Source: Diaphorobacter_A ruginosibacter_A (GTDB lineage: Bacteria; Pseudomonadota; Gammaproteobacteria; Burkholderiales; Burkholderiaceae_C). From it: a stretch of 64,000 nt of DNA. The DNA lies in NCBI RefSeq assembly GCF_040396215.1, contig NZ_JBEBOW010000001.1, positions 1 to 64,000 of the forward strand, in the 5' to 3' direction. Shown here in pieces: positions 7,381 through 15,619 of the stretch. The notes below the pieces were generated by a model. The model saw nothing but the letters and a program-made list of their open reading frames with translations. It had not been told where the DNA came from and ran no database searches. Each line of letters opens with the position of its first letter. The first letter of the stretch is position 1. Position numbers and translations under genes: made by a program.

Positions 7381-8934
7381 ATGTCCAACGAAAACCTGTT
7401 TTCCGCGCTGCGCGCGGCATTCCCTGAGCAACTCGACGATATCGCCATCGAGGCAGCCTCGCCGCGCGGCGAGGCGCTGCACTACACCTGGCGCGACATC
7501 GACCGCGCAAGCGCGCGCATCGCCAACATGCTGGCTTCGCTGAACCTGCCCGAAGGCAGCCGGGTGGCTGTGCAGGTCGAGAAGTCGGTGGAGGCCATGC
7601 TGCTGTACCTGGCCACACTGCGCGCGGGCTACGTGTTCCTGCCGCTGAATACCGCATACCAGAGCGCGGAGATCGAATACTTCATCGGCAATGCGGAGCC
7701 GGCCGTGGTGGTGTGCACGCCCGGGAATTTCGGATGGGTATCCAAGATCGCTTTCACGTCCGGCACGCAGCACGTCTTTACCCTGGGCGAGGACCGCGAC
7801 GGCTCGCTGCTGGAGCGCGCGGCGCATTTTGGTGATGAGCACAAGGCGGCGCAAAGGCGGGCCGACGACCTCGCCGCGATCCTCTACACCAGCGGAACCA
7901 CGGGCCGCAGCAAGGGCGCGATGCTGTCGCATGGCAATCTGCTGTCCAACGCAGCCATGCTCAAGGACTACTGGGGCTGGAAGAAGGGCGACGTGCTGAT
8001 CCATGCACTGCCCATCTTCCATGTGCACGGCCTGTTCGTGGCGATCCACGGCGCGTTGATCAATGGCAGCAAGATGATCTGGATGTCCAGGTTCGATCCC
8101 AAGGCCGTGATTGCGGCCATGCCGCGCGCGACGGTGTTCATGGGCGTGCCGACGCTTTATGTGCGCATGCTGGCCGAACCGTCGCTCACCAGGGAGCAGG
8201 CGAGGAACATGCGCCTGTTCATCGCGGGCTCGGCGCCGCTGCTCATCGAGACGTTCAGGGAGTGGCAGGACCGCACGGGCTCCACCATTCTGGAGCGCTA
8301 TGGAATGAGTGAAACCATCATGCTCACGTCCAACCCCTATTCGGCCGACGAACGCTACGGCAACCAGGACGAGCGCCGTGGCGGCACGGTCGGCTTCCCC
8401 CTGCCGGAGGTCGGCCTGCGCGTGGTGGACGATGCGGGCAAGGAACTGCCGACCGGCGAAATCGGCAATATCCAGGTCAGGGGGCCGAACGTCTTCAAGG
8501 GCTATTGGCGCATGCCCGAAAAGACCCGGGAGGAGTTCAGCTCCGACGGCTGGTTCAAGACGGGCGACGTGGGCGAGGTGGACGAGCGCGGCTACGTCAG
8601 CATCGTGGGCAGAAGCAAGGACCTGATCATCAGCGGCGGCTACAACGTCTATCCGGCGGAGATCGAGGGCTATGTCAACGAAATGCCCGGCGTGGCCGAG
8701 AGCGCGTTGGTGGGCGTGCCGCATCCCGATTTCGGCGAGGTGGGCGTGGCGGTGGTGATTCCCAAACCCGGAGCAAGGGTGGACGGCGATGCCGTCATCG
8801 CCGGGCTCAAGTCACAGTTGGCGAATTTCAAGATTCCCAAGCGTTGTTTTGTGGCAACGGAACTTCCGCGCAACACCATGGGCAAGGTGCAGAAGAACCT
8901 GCTGCGCGATCAATACAAGGGCTTGTTCGCCTGA
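7381..8934 (+). CDS. matB: malonyl-CoA synthetase (acyl-CoA synthetase, ANL superfamily)
   Basis: A 517-residue ANL-superfamily ligase most like malonyl-CoA synthetase MatB: ATP + malonate + CoA to malonyl-CoA + AMP + PPi. The P-loop ILYTSGTTGRSKG is at about 167-179, the adenylate motif RYGMSETIMLTSNP near the middle, the hinge GWFKTGDVGEVDERGY and GRSKDLIISGGYNVYP towards the C-terminus, and the catalytic lysine in NTMGKVQK at the end. The SNPY...RRGGTVGFPLP pattern fits MatB better than general acyl-CoA ligases. The ATG at 7381 was chosen because the family alignment begins there. A strong hairpin terminator follows. Confidence 0.88.
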   Translation: MSNENLFSALRAAFPEQLDDIAIEAASPRGEALHYTWRDIDRASARIANMLASLNLPEGSRVAVQVEKSVEAMLLYLATLRAGYVFLPLNTAYQSAEIEYFIGNAEPAVVVCTPGNFGWVSKIAFTSGTQHVFTLGEDRDGSLLERAAHFGDEHKAAQRRADDLAAILYTSGTTGRSKGAMLSHGNLLSNAAMLKDYWGWKKGDVLIHALPIFHVHGLFVAIHGALINGSKMIWMSRFDPKAVIAAMPRATVFMGVPTLYVRMLAEPSLTREQARNMRLFIAGSAPLLIETFREWQDRTGSTILERYGMSETIMLTSNPYSADERYGNQDERRGGTVGFPLPEVGLRVVDDAGKELPTGEIGNIQVRGPNVFKGYWRMPEKTREEFSSDGWFKTGDVGEVDERGYVSIVGRSKDLIISGGYNVYPAEIEGYVNEMPGVAESALVGVPHPDFGEVGVAVVIPKPGARVDGDAVIAGLKSQLANFKIPKRCFVATELPRNTMGKVQKNLLRDQYKGLFA

Positions 8935-8975
8935 CGGGGGCGCGGGCGCAATCGATTCGCTGCGCATCGAGATGG

Positions 8976-9013
8976 AAAAAAGCGGCCAGGCTGAAAACCT
9001 GGCCGCTTTTTTT
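8976..9013. terminator. bidirectional intrinsic terminator
   Basis: AGCGGCCAGG pairs with CCTGGCCGCT across a short loop and is flanked by A-rich and T-rich runs on either side. It can therefore end both the malonate unit (plus strand) and the convergent universal stress protein gene (minus strand). Confidence 0.9.
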
Positions 9014-9031
9014 ACGTGGCTTTGCTATCTA

Positions 9032-9475
9032 TCAGCGCAGAACCAGCACCGGGATTTCCGAGTGCGTGAGCACGTGCTGCGTTTCGCTTCCCAGCAGCAC
9101 GCGCTTGATCCCCTTGCGGCCATGGGAGGCCATCACGATCAGGTCGCAGTTGTTCTTGGTTGCCGTGGCGATGATGGACTCCGCGATCAACTCGGACTTG
9201 GCAACGACGCATTTCACGGAAACGCCTTGATCCGAGCCCTGTTGCTTGACGGTGTTCAGTTCCTTCAGGGCGGATTCGGACCAGCGTTGCTCCACCTGCT
9301 TGACTTCATCGCGATTGAGCGGCGCGCTGCCTTCAAAGTAGCTGCGCGGATAGCGCGGCACCACCTTGAGCGCGACGATCGATGCGCCGCAAAGCGCGGC
9401 AAGACTCAAACCTGATGCGACCGCCTTGTCGGAAAGGGGGGAGCCGTCGGTCGCAACCAGAATACGCTTGTACAT
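9032..9475 (-). CDS. universal stress protein, UspA family
   Basis: A 147-residue single-domain Usp protein. It begins with the typical strand KRILVATDGSPLSDKAV and ends with the ATP-binding loop signature IVMASHGRKGIKRVLLGSETQHVL followed by IPVLVLR, so it is probably of the nucleotide-binding type. A clear GAGGAG-type ribosome binding site precedes the ATG. It is divergent from ccoI; a degenerate FNR-like sequence (9511-9524) lies upstream, and Usp genes of this kind are often induced by oxygen limitation in related bacteria, so it may belong to the same physiological response. Confidence 0.93.
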   Translation of the reverse strand: MYKRILVATDGSPLSDKAVASGLSLAALCGASIVALKVVPRYPRSYFEGSAPLNRDEVKQVEQRWSESALKELNTVKQQGSDQGVSVKCVVAKSELIAESIIATATKNNCDLIVMASHGRKGIKRVLLGSETQHVLTHSEIPVLVLR

Positions 9476-9596
9476 ATGAATCTCCTCTAGTGAATTCAGC
9501 CCGTAGCCATTTGAGCCTGATTAAAAGAATATACGCAAATGAATGTTCTGTAACCGATTTTTGTTTCAAGCATAGTGGCGTGCGGGATTCGTTCTC

Positions 9597-9610
9597 TTGA
9601 TTCACGTCAA
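9597..9610. promoter_or_regulatory. FNR/Anr-type box upstream of ccoI
   Basis: TTGATTCACGTCAA matches the FNR consensus TTGAT-N4-ATCAA at 9 of 10 positions. Its centre is about 42 bp upstream of the annotated ccoI ATG. A class II position (centre at -41.5) would put the transcript start almost at the ATG, with TATCTT at 9633-9638 as a possible -10. Fnr is encoded about 9 kb downstream. Confidence 0.65.
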
Positions 9611-9645
9611 CTTGCTATAGTGATTGAAGACTTATCTTTCGTTCC

Positions 9646-12120
9646 ATGTCAATCAGCACATCCAGGAATCAGGCGATAGTCCAAGATTTTTCGTCTGCAG
9701 CCGAATCGGCAGGCGCGGGATCCGATGGAGATGCGCGCTCGACCTTGCTGGATGATCCCGATGAATGGGCCGCGTTCGGGCGGCCGCTGACGGGAGCGCA
9801 GGCCACGGGGGCACCCGCTTCGTCCGCATGGGAGTCCTTCATCGTACTCGACGGAATGCACTGCGCGGCCTGTGCCTTGTCCATTGAGGATGCGCTCAAG
9901 CAGGTTCGGGGCGTGCGGGACGTGGATGTGAGCGCGGCCACGCGGCGCGCGCGCGTCGTGTGGGACCCGGCGCAGGTGCTGCCGTCGCAATGGATGGCTG
10001 CCGTGGCCAAGGCGGGCTATCGCGCCCTGCCCGCCATGGATGCCCTGATGCGGGAGCAGCGGCAGCGTGAGAGCCGCCGCGCGCTCTGGCGCTGGCTGGT
10101 CGCGGGGTTCTGCATGATGCAGGTGATGATGTATGCATGGCCTGCCTACCAGGCCGTGCCGGGCGATCTCACGGCCGAGATGGAGCAATTGCTGCGCTGG
10201 GCCTCGTGGGTGATCTGCCTGCCGGTGATGTTCTTCGCATGCGGACCGTTCTTCTCCAGCGCGCTTCGGGACGTGCGCGAGCGGCGGGTGAGCATGGATC
10301 TTCCGGTGGCTCTCGGGATGCTGATCGCCTTTGTCGTCAGCACGCTGGGCACGTTCGAGCCCGACGGGCCGTTCGGGCGGGAGGTCTATTACGACTCGCT
10401 CACCATGTTCGTGTTCTTCCTGCTGTCGGGGCGGCTGCTTGAATTGCGGCTGCGCGACCGCACCGCCGGCGCCCTGGAGGCCGTGGCCAATCGCCTGCCC
10501 GATAGCGTGGAGCGCTGGGACGAGGCGGCGTCGGCGTTTGTCCGCGTCACCACCCGCCGCCTGCGCGTGGGCGATGTGGCGCGTGTGCTTCCCGGAGAGG
10601 CCTTCCCCGCGGATGGAACGATCACACGCGGCTTCACGCAGGCCGATGAAGCGCTCCTGACGGGGGAGTCCCGCCCGGTGGACAAGCCCGAGGGGGCGGC
10701 GGTGTCCGCGGGCAGCTACAACCTGCGCTCGGCGGTCGAAATGCGGGTGGAGCAGATCGGAGAAGCCACCCGCTTCGCGCAGGTGGTTACGCTGATGGAG
10801 AGCGCGTCGCTGCAGAAGCCGAGGCTGGCGCAGTTGGCCGACAGGATCGCCCGTCCCTTCCTGGTTGCTGTCATGCTCGCGGCGCTGGCGGCGGCGCTCT
10901 GGTGGTGGCCCAGCAGTCCGAGTCATGCCGCCATGGTGGCAGTGGCCGTGCTGATCGTGACCTGCCCCTGCGCGCTTTCGCTGGCAACGCCTGTTTCCAT
11001 GCTGACGGCGGCGGGAACGCTGGCGCGCCACGGCGTGCTGGTGCGCAATCTTCAGGGGCTGGAGTCGCTGGCGCGCGTCGATACCGTGGTGTTCGACAAG
11101 ACCGGCACGCTCACGCGCGACGGGTTGTCCGTCGTCGGATTGGAGGATGGCGCCGAAACCACCGCAGCCGGGGGCTGGAGCCGCGACACCTTGCTGGCGC
11201 TGGCGGGCTCACTGGCTGCGCGTTCGCTGCATCCCGTATCCAGGGCGGTCGTTGCATTCGCGGGCGGCGATGCCGCTGCCAGGCAAGACGCCGGGTGGGT
11301 GCTGGAATCCGTGCGCGAAGTCTCCGGCTCGGGCATGGAGGCTGTGCTGCGCCACGCCTATCTGCCGGGGCAGACATGGATCGCCAGGCTGGGGTCACCC
11401 CAATTTACGGCCTTGCCCGCACATGCCGACGGCCGGCAGGAGGTGCTGTTTTCCGTTCAAGGCCCGGCCGCGCCCATGGCGTGGCTGCGCTTTGAACTCT
11501 GTGAGGACGTGCGCGAGGAGTCCGGTGCCGTCGTCGATGAGCTCATGAAGGAGGGACTGCAGGTCGAACTGCTGTCGGGTGACAACTCCGACGTGGTGCG
11601 GCGCGTGGCAACGCAGACGCGTATCGGGCATGCCCATGGTGATTGCTCGCCCCAGGACAAGCTCGCCCGCCTGAAGACGCTGCAGTCGCAGGGGCGGCAT
11701 GTGGCGATGGTGGGCGATGGCCTGAATGACGGCCCGGTGCTGGCAGGGGCGCATGTCTCGTTTGCCTTCGGGCGTTCGGTGCCGCTCACGCAGTCGCGCG
11801 CCGATTTTGTCGTCATGGGCGATCAGCTCGAACTCGTATGGCAGACGCTGCTGCTGGCGCGTCGCACCATGCGGGTGGTGCGCCAGAACCTGCTGTGGGC
11901 GGCGCTCTACAACGCGCTGTGCGTTCCCCTGGCGATTGCCGGCTACATGCCCGCCTGGCTTGCGGGACTCGGCATGGCGGCGAGTTCGTTGCTGGTCGTC
12001 CTGAACGCAGCCCGGCTGGCGCGCGATGGCGGGCTTGCATGTGTCAGCGCGCAGGTCCGTGCGTCCCATCAAACCCTGCCATCCCCCGCGATGGCCAACC
12101 TCACTACGGAGCCTGTCTGA
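9646..12120 (+). CDS. ccoI: cbb3 oxidase-associated copper-translocating P-type ATPase CcoI
   Basis: An 824-residue P1B-type ATPase. An N-terminal heavy-metal domain carries GMHCAAC (Cys73 and Cys76), the membrane CPC motif is in VTCPCALSLATP (about 440), the phosphorylated Asp is in DKTGTLT (about 484), the HP motif in SLHPVSRA, and the hinge in GDGLNDGP (about 690). It exports Cu(I) needed to build the binuclear centre of cbb3 oxidase, as its position directly ahead of ccoS and ccoNOQP supports. The N-terminal 60 residues are a poorly conserved extension, so a later start is possible. Its stop overlaps the ccoS start by one base. Confidence 0.93.
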   Translation: MSISTSRNQAIVQDFSSAAESAGAGSDGDARSTLLDDPDEWAAFGRPLTGAQATGAPASSAWESFIVLDGMHCAACALSIEDALKQVRGVRDVDVSAATRRARVVWDPAQVLPSQWMAAVAKAGYRALPAMDALMREQRQRESRRALWRWLVAGFCMMQVMMYAWPAYQAVPGDLTAEMEQLLRWASWVICLPVMFFACGPFFSSALRDVRERRVSMDLPVALGMLIAFVVSTLGTFEPDGPFGREVYYDSLTMFVFFLLSGRLLELRLRDRTAGALEAVANRLPDSVERWDEAASAFVRVTTRRLRVGDVARVLPGEAFPADGTITRGFTQADEALLTGESRPVDKPEGAAVSAGSYNLRSAVEMRVEQIGEATRFAQVVTLMESASLQKPRLAQLADRIARPFLVAVMLAALAAALWWWPSSPSHAAMVAVAVLIVTCPCALSLATPVSMLTAAGTLARHGVLVRNLQGLESLARVDTVVFDKTGTLTRDGLSVVGLEDGAETTAAGGWSRDTLLALAGSLAARSLHPVSRAVVAFAGGDAAARQDAGWVLESVREVSGSGMEAVLRHAYLPGQTWIARLGSPQFTALPAHADGRQEVLFSVQGPAAPMAWLRFELCEDVREESGAVVDELMKEGLQVELLSGDNSDVVRRVATQTRIGHAHGDCSPQDKLARLKTLQSQGRHVAMVGDGLNDGPVLAGAHVSFAFGRSVPLTQSRADFVVMGDQLELVWQTLLLARRTMRVVRQNLLWAALYNALCVPLAIAGYMPAWLAGLGMAASSLLVVLNAARLARDGGLACVSAQVRASHQTLPSPAMANLTTEPV

Positions 12121-12257
12121 TGGACATCCTCTATTTACTCATTCCGCTGTCTGTTGCGCTTGTTCTGTTCGTGCTTGCCGGACTTTGGTGGGCTGTTTAT
12201 CGCGGACAGTTCGAGAATGTAGATCAAGAAGCTGAACGGATTTTGAAGAATGATTGA
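12120..12257 (+). CDS. ccoS: cbb3-type cytochrome oxidase assembly protein CcoS
   Basis: A 45-residue protein with one N-terminal transmembrane helix (about 4-25) and the family-typical segment LWWAVYRGQFENVDQEAERIL. CcoS is needed for cofactor insertion into cbb3 oxidase. It begins at an ATG that overlaps the ccoI stop (TGATG), indicating translational coupling. Its own stop codon lies inside the FNR box of ccoN. Confidence 0.93.
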   Translation: MDILYLLIPLSVALVLFVLAGLWWAVYRGQFENVDQEAERILKND

Positions 12258-12267
12258 TGCTTATCAA
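12254..12267. promoter_or_regulatory. perfect FNR/Anr box upstream of ccoN
   Basis: TTGATGCTTATCAA is an exact match to TTGAT-N4-ATCAA. It overlaps the last codons of ccoS and lies about 60 bp upstream of the chosen ccoN start, so with its centre at -41.5 transcription would start near 12302. This supports a separate, oxygen-responsive promoter for ccoNOQP. Confidence 0.85.
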
Positions 12268-12320
12268 TGCCTTATAGAGAGTGGTGTTTCAAACTGATAC
12301 GGCAATATAAGAGGTATCCG

Positions 12321-13763
12321 ATGGAATCGCAAAAAGCAGGTGTTTCACACTACAACGATACTGTAGTGCGGCAGTTTTCTATCATGGCCGTCGTTTGGGG
12401 GGTGGTGGGCATGTTGGTGGGCGTCTTTATCGCCGCCCAGCTGACCTGGCCGGAACTCAATTTCGGCATTCCGTGGCTGAGCTATGGGCGCCTACGGCCC
12501 TTGCATACCAACGCGGTGATTTTCGCGTTTGGCGGATGCGGCTTGTTCGCCACCAGCTACTACGTGGTCCAGCGCACTTGCCAGACCCGTCTGTTCGGCG
12601 GCCCTCTGGCGGCCTTCACGTTCTGGGGCTGGCAACTGGTGATCCTGGCTGCCGCGATCTCGTTGCCGCTCGGCTATACATCCGGCAAGGAATATGCCGA
12701 GCTGGAATGGCCGATCGACATCCTGATCGCCCTGGTGTGGGTGGCCTATGCCATCGTGTTCTTTGGAACCATCGGCATGCGCAAGGTCAAGCACATCTAT
12801 GTGGCCAACTGGTTCTTCGGGGCCTTCATCCTGGCGGTGGCGCTGCTGCACATCGTCAACAGCGCGGCCATTCCGGCGGGCTGGATGAAGAGCTACTCGG
12901 CATACGCCGGCGTGCAGGACGCCATGGTGCAGTGGTGGTACGGCCACAACGCCGTGGGCTTTTTCCTGACCACGGGCTTTCTGGGCATGATGTATTACTT
13001 CGTGCCCAAGCAGGCGGGCCGCCCGGTCTATAGCTACCGACTCTCCATCGTGCACTTCTGGGCGCTGATCTTCACATACATGTGGGCCGGCCCTCACCAC
13101 CTGCACTACACCGCGCTGCCTGACTGGACCCAATCGGTCGGCATGGTGTTCTCGCTGATCCTCCTGGCTCCAAGCTGGGGCGGCATGATCAACGGCATGA
13201 TGACGCTCTCCGGCGCATGGCACAAGCTGCGCGAAGACCCGGTGCTGCGCTTCCTGATCGTTTCCCTGTCGTTCTACGGCATGTCGACCTTCGAAGGTCC
13301 GATGATGTCCATCAAGACCGTGAATGCGCTGAGCCACTACACCGACTGGACCGTCGGCCACGTGCATGCGGGCGCCATCGGCTGGGTGGGGCTGATCACC
13401 ATGGGTTCGCTGTACTACCTCGTGCCGCGCCTGTTCGGCCGTGGCGACAAGATGCACTCCACCAAGGCCATCGAACTGCACTTCTGGATGGCGACCATCG
13501 GCATCGTGCTGTACATCGCCGCGATGTGGATCGCCGGTGTGATGCAGGGCCTGATGTGGCGCGCAGTCAATCCCGACGGCACACTGACATACACCTTCGT
13601 GGAAAGCGTCAAGGCAACCTATCCGTTCTACGCGATTCGTCTGCTGGGTGGCCTGCTGTATCTGGGCGGCATGATCGTCATGGCCTGGAACGTCTGGATG
13701 ACGGCTATTTCAGGCCGCTCCACCAACGTGAGCATTCCGGCAGTCAACACTGCGCGCGCCTGA
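12321..13763 (+). CDS. ccoN: cytochrome c oxidase cbb3-type subunit I (CcoN)
   Basis: A 480-residue multi-helix membrane protein, the catalytic subunit of cbb3 oxidase that reduces O2 to water at a heme b3-CuB centre. Family blocks include GRLRPLHTNAVIFAFGG (a low-spin heme ligand His), WWYGHNAVGFFLTTGFLGMMYY (CuB/heme region), YMWAGPHHLHYTALPDW and DWTVGHVHAGAIGW. The ATG at 12321 (MESQKAGVSHYND) follows AAGAGG at good spacing and matches the usual N-terminus; the frame stays open to 12267 without support. It is the first gene of ccoNOQP. Confidence 0.96.
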   Translation: MESQKAGVSHYNDTVVRQFSIMAVVWGVVGMLVGVFIAAQLTWPELNFGIPWLSYGRLRPLHTNAVIFAFGGCGLFATSYYVVQRTCQTRLFGGPLAAFTFWGWQLVILAAAISLPLGYTSGKEYAELEWPIDILIALVWVAYAIVFFGTIGMRKVKHIYVANWFFGAFILAVALLHIVNSAAIPAGWMKSYSAYAGVQDAMVQWWYGHNAVGFFLTTGFLGMMYYFVPKQAGRPVYSYRLSIVHFWALIFTYMWAGPHHLHYTALPDWTQSVGMVFSLILLAPSWGGMINGMMTLSGAWHKLREDPVLRFLIVSLSFYGMSTFEGPMMSIKTVNALSHYTDWTVGHVHAGAIGWVGLITMGSLYYLVPRLFGRGDKMHSTKAIELHFWMATIGIVLYIAAMWIAGVMQGLMWRAVNPDGTLTYTFVESVKATYPFYAIRLLGGLLYLGGMIVMAWNVWMTAISGRSTNVSIPAVNTARA

Positions 13764-13783
13764 CCTGATAGTGGAGAAATTGA

Positions 13784-14416
13784 ATGTCTGATACACAAAC
13801 CAAGGCATCGTCGGGCTTCTCGCACGAAAAGATCGAAACCAACAATTTCCTGATGATCGTCCTGATCCTGGTGGTGATCGCCATCGGGGGGCTGGTGGAA
13901 ATCGTGCCTCTGTTCTTCCAGAAGTCCACGACGGAGGCGGTCGAGGGCGTCAAGCCCTATACCGCGGTTCAACTGATTGGCCGTGACGTCTACCTCCGCG
14001 AGGGTTGCTACAACTGCCACTCGCAGATGATCCGTCCGTTCCGGGCAGAGACATTGCGTTACGGCCACTACTCGGTCGCCGGTGAATTCGTCTACGACCA
14101 CCCATTCCAGTGGGGCTCCAAGCGTACCGGCCCCGACCTGCATCGCGTGGGCGGAAAGTACAGCGACGAATGGCACCGCATTCACCTGAACAACCCGCGC
14201 GATGTCGTGCCCGAGTCCAACATGCCCGCCTATCCGTGGCTGGAGAAGACCGCGGTCGATCCAGCCGTCGCGGCTCCGCGCATGAGCGCGCTGCGCAAGG
14301 TGGGCGTGCCCTACACGGATGAGGACATCCAGGGCGCGGCCGAGCAACTCAAGGACAAGACCGAGCTGGATGCGCTGATCGCATACCTGCAGGTCATGGG
14401 CCGAGCATTGAAGTAA
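13784..14416 (+). CDS. ccoO: cytochrome c oxidase cbb3-type subunit II (CcoO, monoheme cytochrome c)
   Basis: A 210-residue membrane-anchored monoheme cytochrome c. A transmembrane helix (about 23-42, LMIVLILVVIAIGGLVEIVP) precedes the heme site CYNCH and the conserved EGCYNCHSQMIRPFRAE block; NMPAYPWL supplies the probable axial Met. CcoO relays electrons from CcoP to CcoN on the periplasmic side. It lies 20 bp after ccoN with GGAG before its ATG. Confidence 0.96.
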   Translation: MSDTQTKASSGFSHEKIETNNFLMIVLILVVIAIGGLVEIVPLFFQKSTTEAVEGVKPYTAVQLIGRDVYLREGCYNCHSQMIRPFRAETLRYGHYSVAGEFVYDHPFQWGSKRTGPDLHRVGGKYSDEWHRIHLNNPRDVVPESNMPAYPWLEKTAVDPAVAAPRMSALRKVGVPYTDEDIQGAAEQLKDKTELDALIAYLQVMGRALK

Positions 14417-14437
14417 GAAAGAAGAAGGAGCGTCAAC

Positions 14438-14575
14438 ATGGACATTTCGACCATGCGCAGCATCGCCACGGTGGCGTCGCTGGTCTGCTTCCTGGGTATT
14501 TGGGTGTGGGCATATCGCCGCAGCAACAAAGCCCGCTTCGACGAAGCAGCACAACTTCCCTTTCTTGAGGACTGA
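14438..14575 (+). CDS. ccoQ: cbb3-type cytochrome oxidase subunit IV (CcoQ)
   Basis: A 45-residue protein with one transmembrane helix (about 10-27, ATVASLVCFLGIWVWAY) and the CcoQ-like ending ARFDEAAQLPFLED. CcoQ stabilises the core complex under oxygen in other species. AAGGAG stands just ahead of the ATG, 21 bp after ccoO and 31 bp before ccoP. Its size, position and C-terminal motif make the call firm. Confidence 0.93.
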   Translation: MDISTMRSIATVASLVCFLGIWVWAYRRSNKARFDEAAQLPFLED

Positions 14576-14606
14576 GGTCCTTGCCTAGAACACAAAGAGA
14601 GTTCCC

Positions 14607-15524
14607 ATGAGTGACTTCACCAGTAATTTCTGGTCGATCTACGTGGCAGGTATCACCCTCGCCGGTATCCTCGGCTGCCTGTTGCTCCTCATCTTCACCG
14701 CAAGGAAGAAGGTGGAGGCAACGAGCGACAACACGACCGGCCATGTCTGGGACGGCGACTTGACGGAGATGAACAACCCCATGCCGCGCTGGTGGATGTG
14801 GCTGTTCGTCCTCACCATCGTCTTCGGCCTGAGCTATCTGGCCATCTTCCCCGGTCTTGGCTCCTACTCCGGCCAGTTGAAATGGACCCAGCTCGGCGAG
14901 TACCAGTCCGAAGTGGTCAAGGCCAATGAGCAGCTCCAGCCGCTGTATGCCCGCTTCGAGAGCATGCCTGTCGAGGATATTGCCAAGGACCCGGCCGCGA
15001 TGGCCATCGGTGATCGCCTCTTCATGAACAATTGCGCTCAGTGCCACGGCTCCGACGCCCACGGCAGCAAGGGGTTTCCCAACCTGACCGACGGCGACTG
15101 GCTGCACGGCGGCGCGCCCGATCAGATCTACAAGACCATCCATGATGGCCGGATCGGCGTGATGGCTCCGGTGGCGGCGGCGGTGGGCAGCGCAGAAGAC
15201 GTCCGCAACGTGGCGCAGTATGTGCTCAGCCTGTCCAACAGCCCGCATGACTCGGTCAAGGCTGCCCTGGGCAAGGAGAAGTTCGCTGTCTGCGCGGCCT
15301 GCCACGGTATGGACGGCAAGGGCAACCAGGCGCTGGGCGCTCCCAATCTGACCGACGACACGTGGCTGCACGGCTACGGCGAAGAGGCCATCATCGCCAT
15401 GGTCACCAAGGGAAAGATGAACGAAATGCCGGCGCAGTCCGCCAAGCTCACCAATGATCAGATCAAGGTGCTGACCGCCTACGTCTGGGGCTTGTCCAAC
15501 AACAAGCCTGCGGATTCTCGTTGA
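14607..15524 (+). CDS. ccoP: cytochrome c oxidase cbb3-type subunit III (CcoP, diheme cytochrome c)
   Basis: A 305-residue diheme cytochrome c. The N-terminus has two hydrophobic segments (about 10-30 and 62-80) with the conserved HVWDGDLTEMNNPMPRWW between them. Two heme sites follow, CAQCH (about 143-147) and CAACH (about 230-234), each with a FPNLTD or APNLTD block and downstream Met ligands. CcoP receives electrons from soluble cytochrome c or bc1. It is the last structural gene of the oxidase operon. Confidence 0.96.
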   Translation: MSDFTSNFWSIYVAGITLAGILGCLLLLIFTARKKVEATSDNTTGHVWDGDLTEMNNPMPRWWMWLFVLTIVFGLSYLAIFPGLGSYSGQLKWTQLGEYQSEVVKANEQLQPLYARFESMPVEDIAKDPAAMAIGDRLFMNNCAQCHGSDAHGSKGFPNLTDGDWLHGGAPDQIYKTIHDGRIGVMAPVAAAVGSAEDVRNVAQYVLSLSNSPHDSVKAALGKEKFAVCAACHGMDGKGNQALGAPNLTDDTWLHGYGEEAIIAMVTKGKMNEMPAQSAKLTNDQIKVLTAYVWGLSNNKPADSR

Positions 15525-15619
15525 TGCGGTAGCTGATGGCCGGCTCGCCTGCGCACAAGCAGGCGGTCGGCATCGTTGCTTTCAGAGTTGGTTCATTTAG
15601 TTCGAAGAAAATACAGATC

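Noticed and set aside
9511..9524. FNR-like sequence TTGAGCCTGATTAA upstream of the universal stress protein gene
   Set aside because: Only 8 of 10 matches and not at the expected distance from a plausible transcript start; too weak to annotate as a box.
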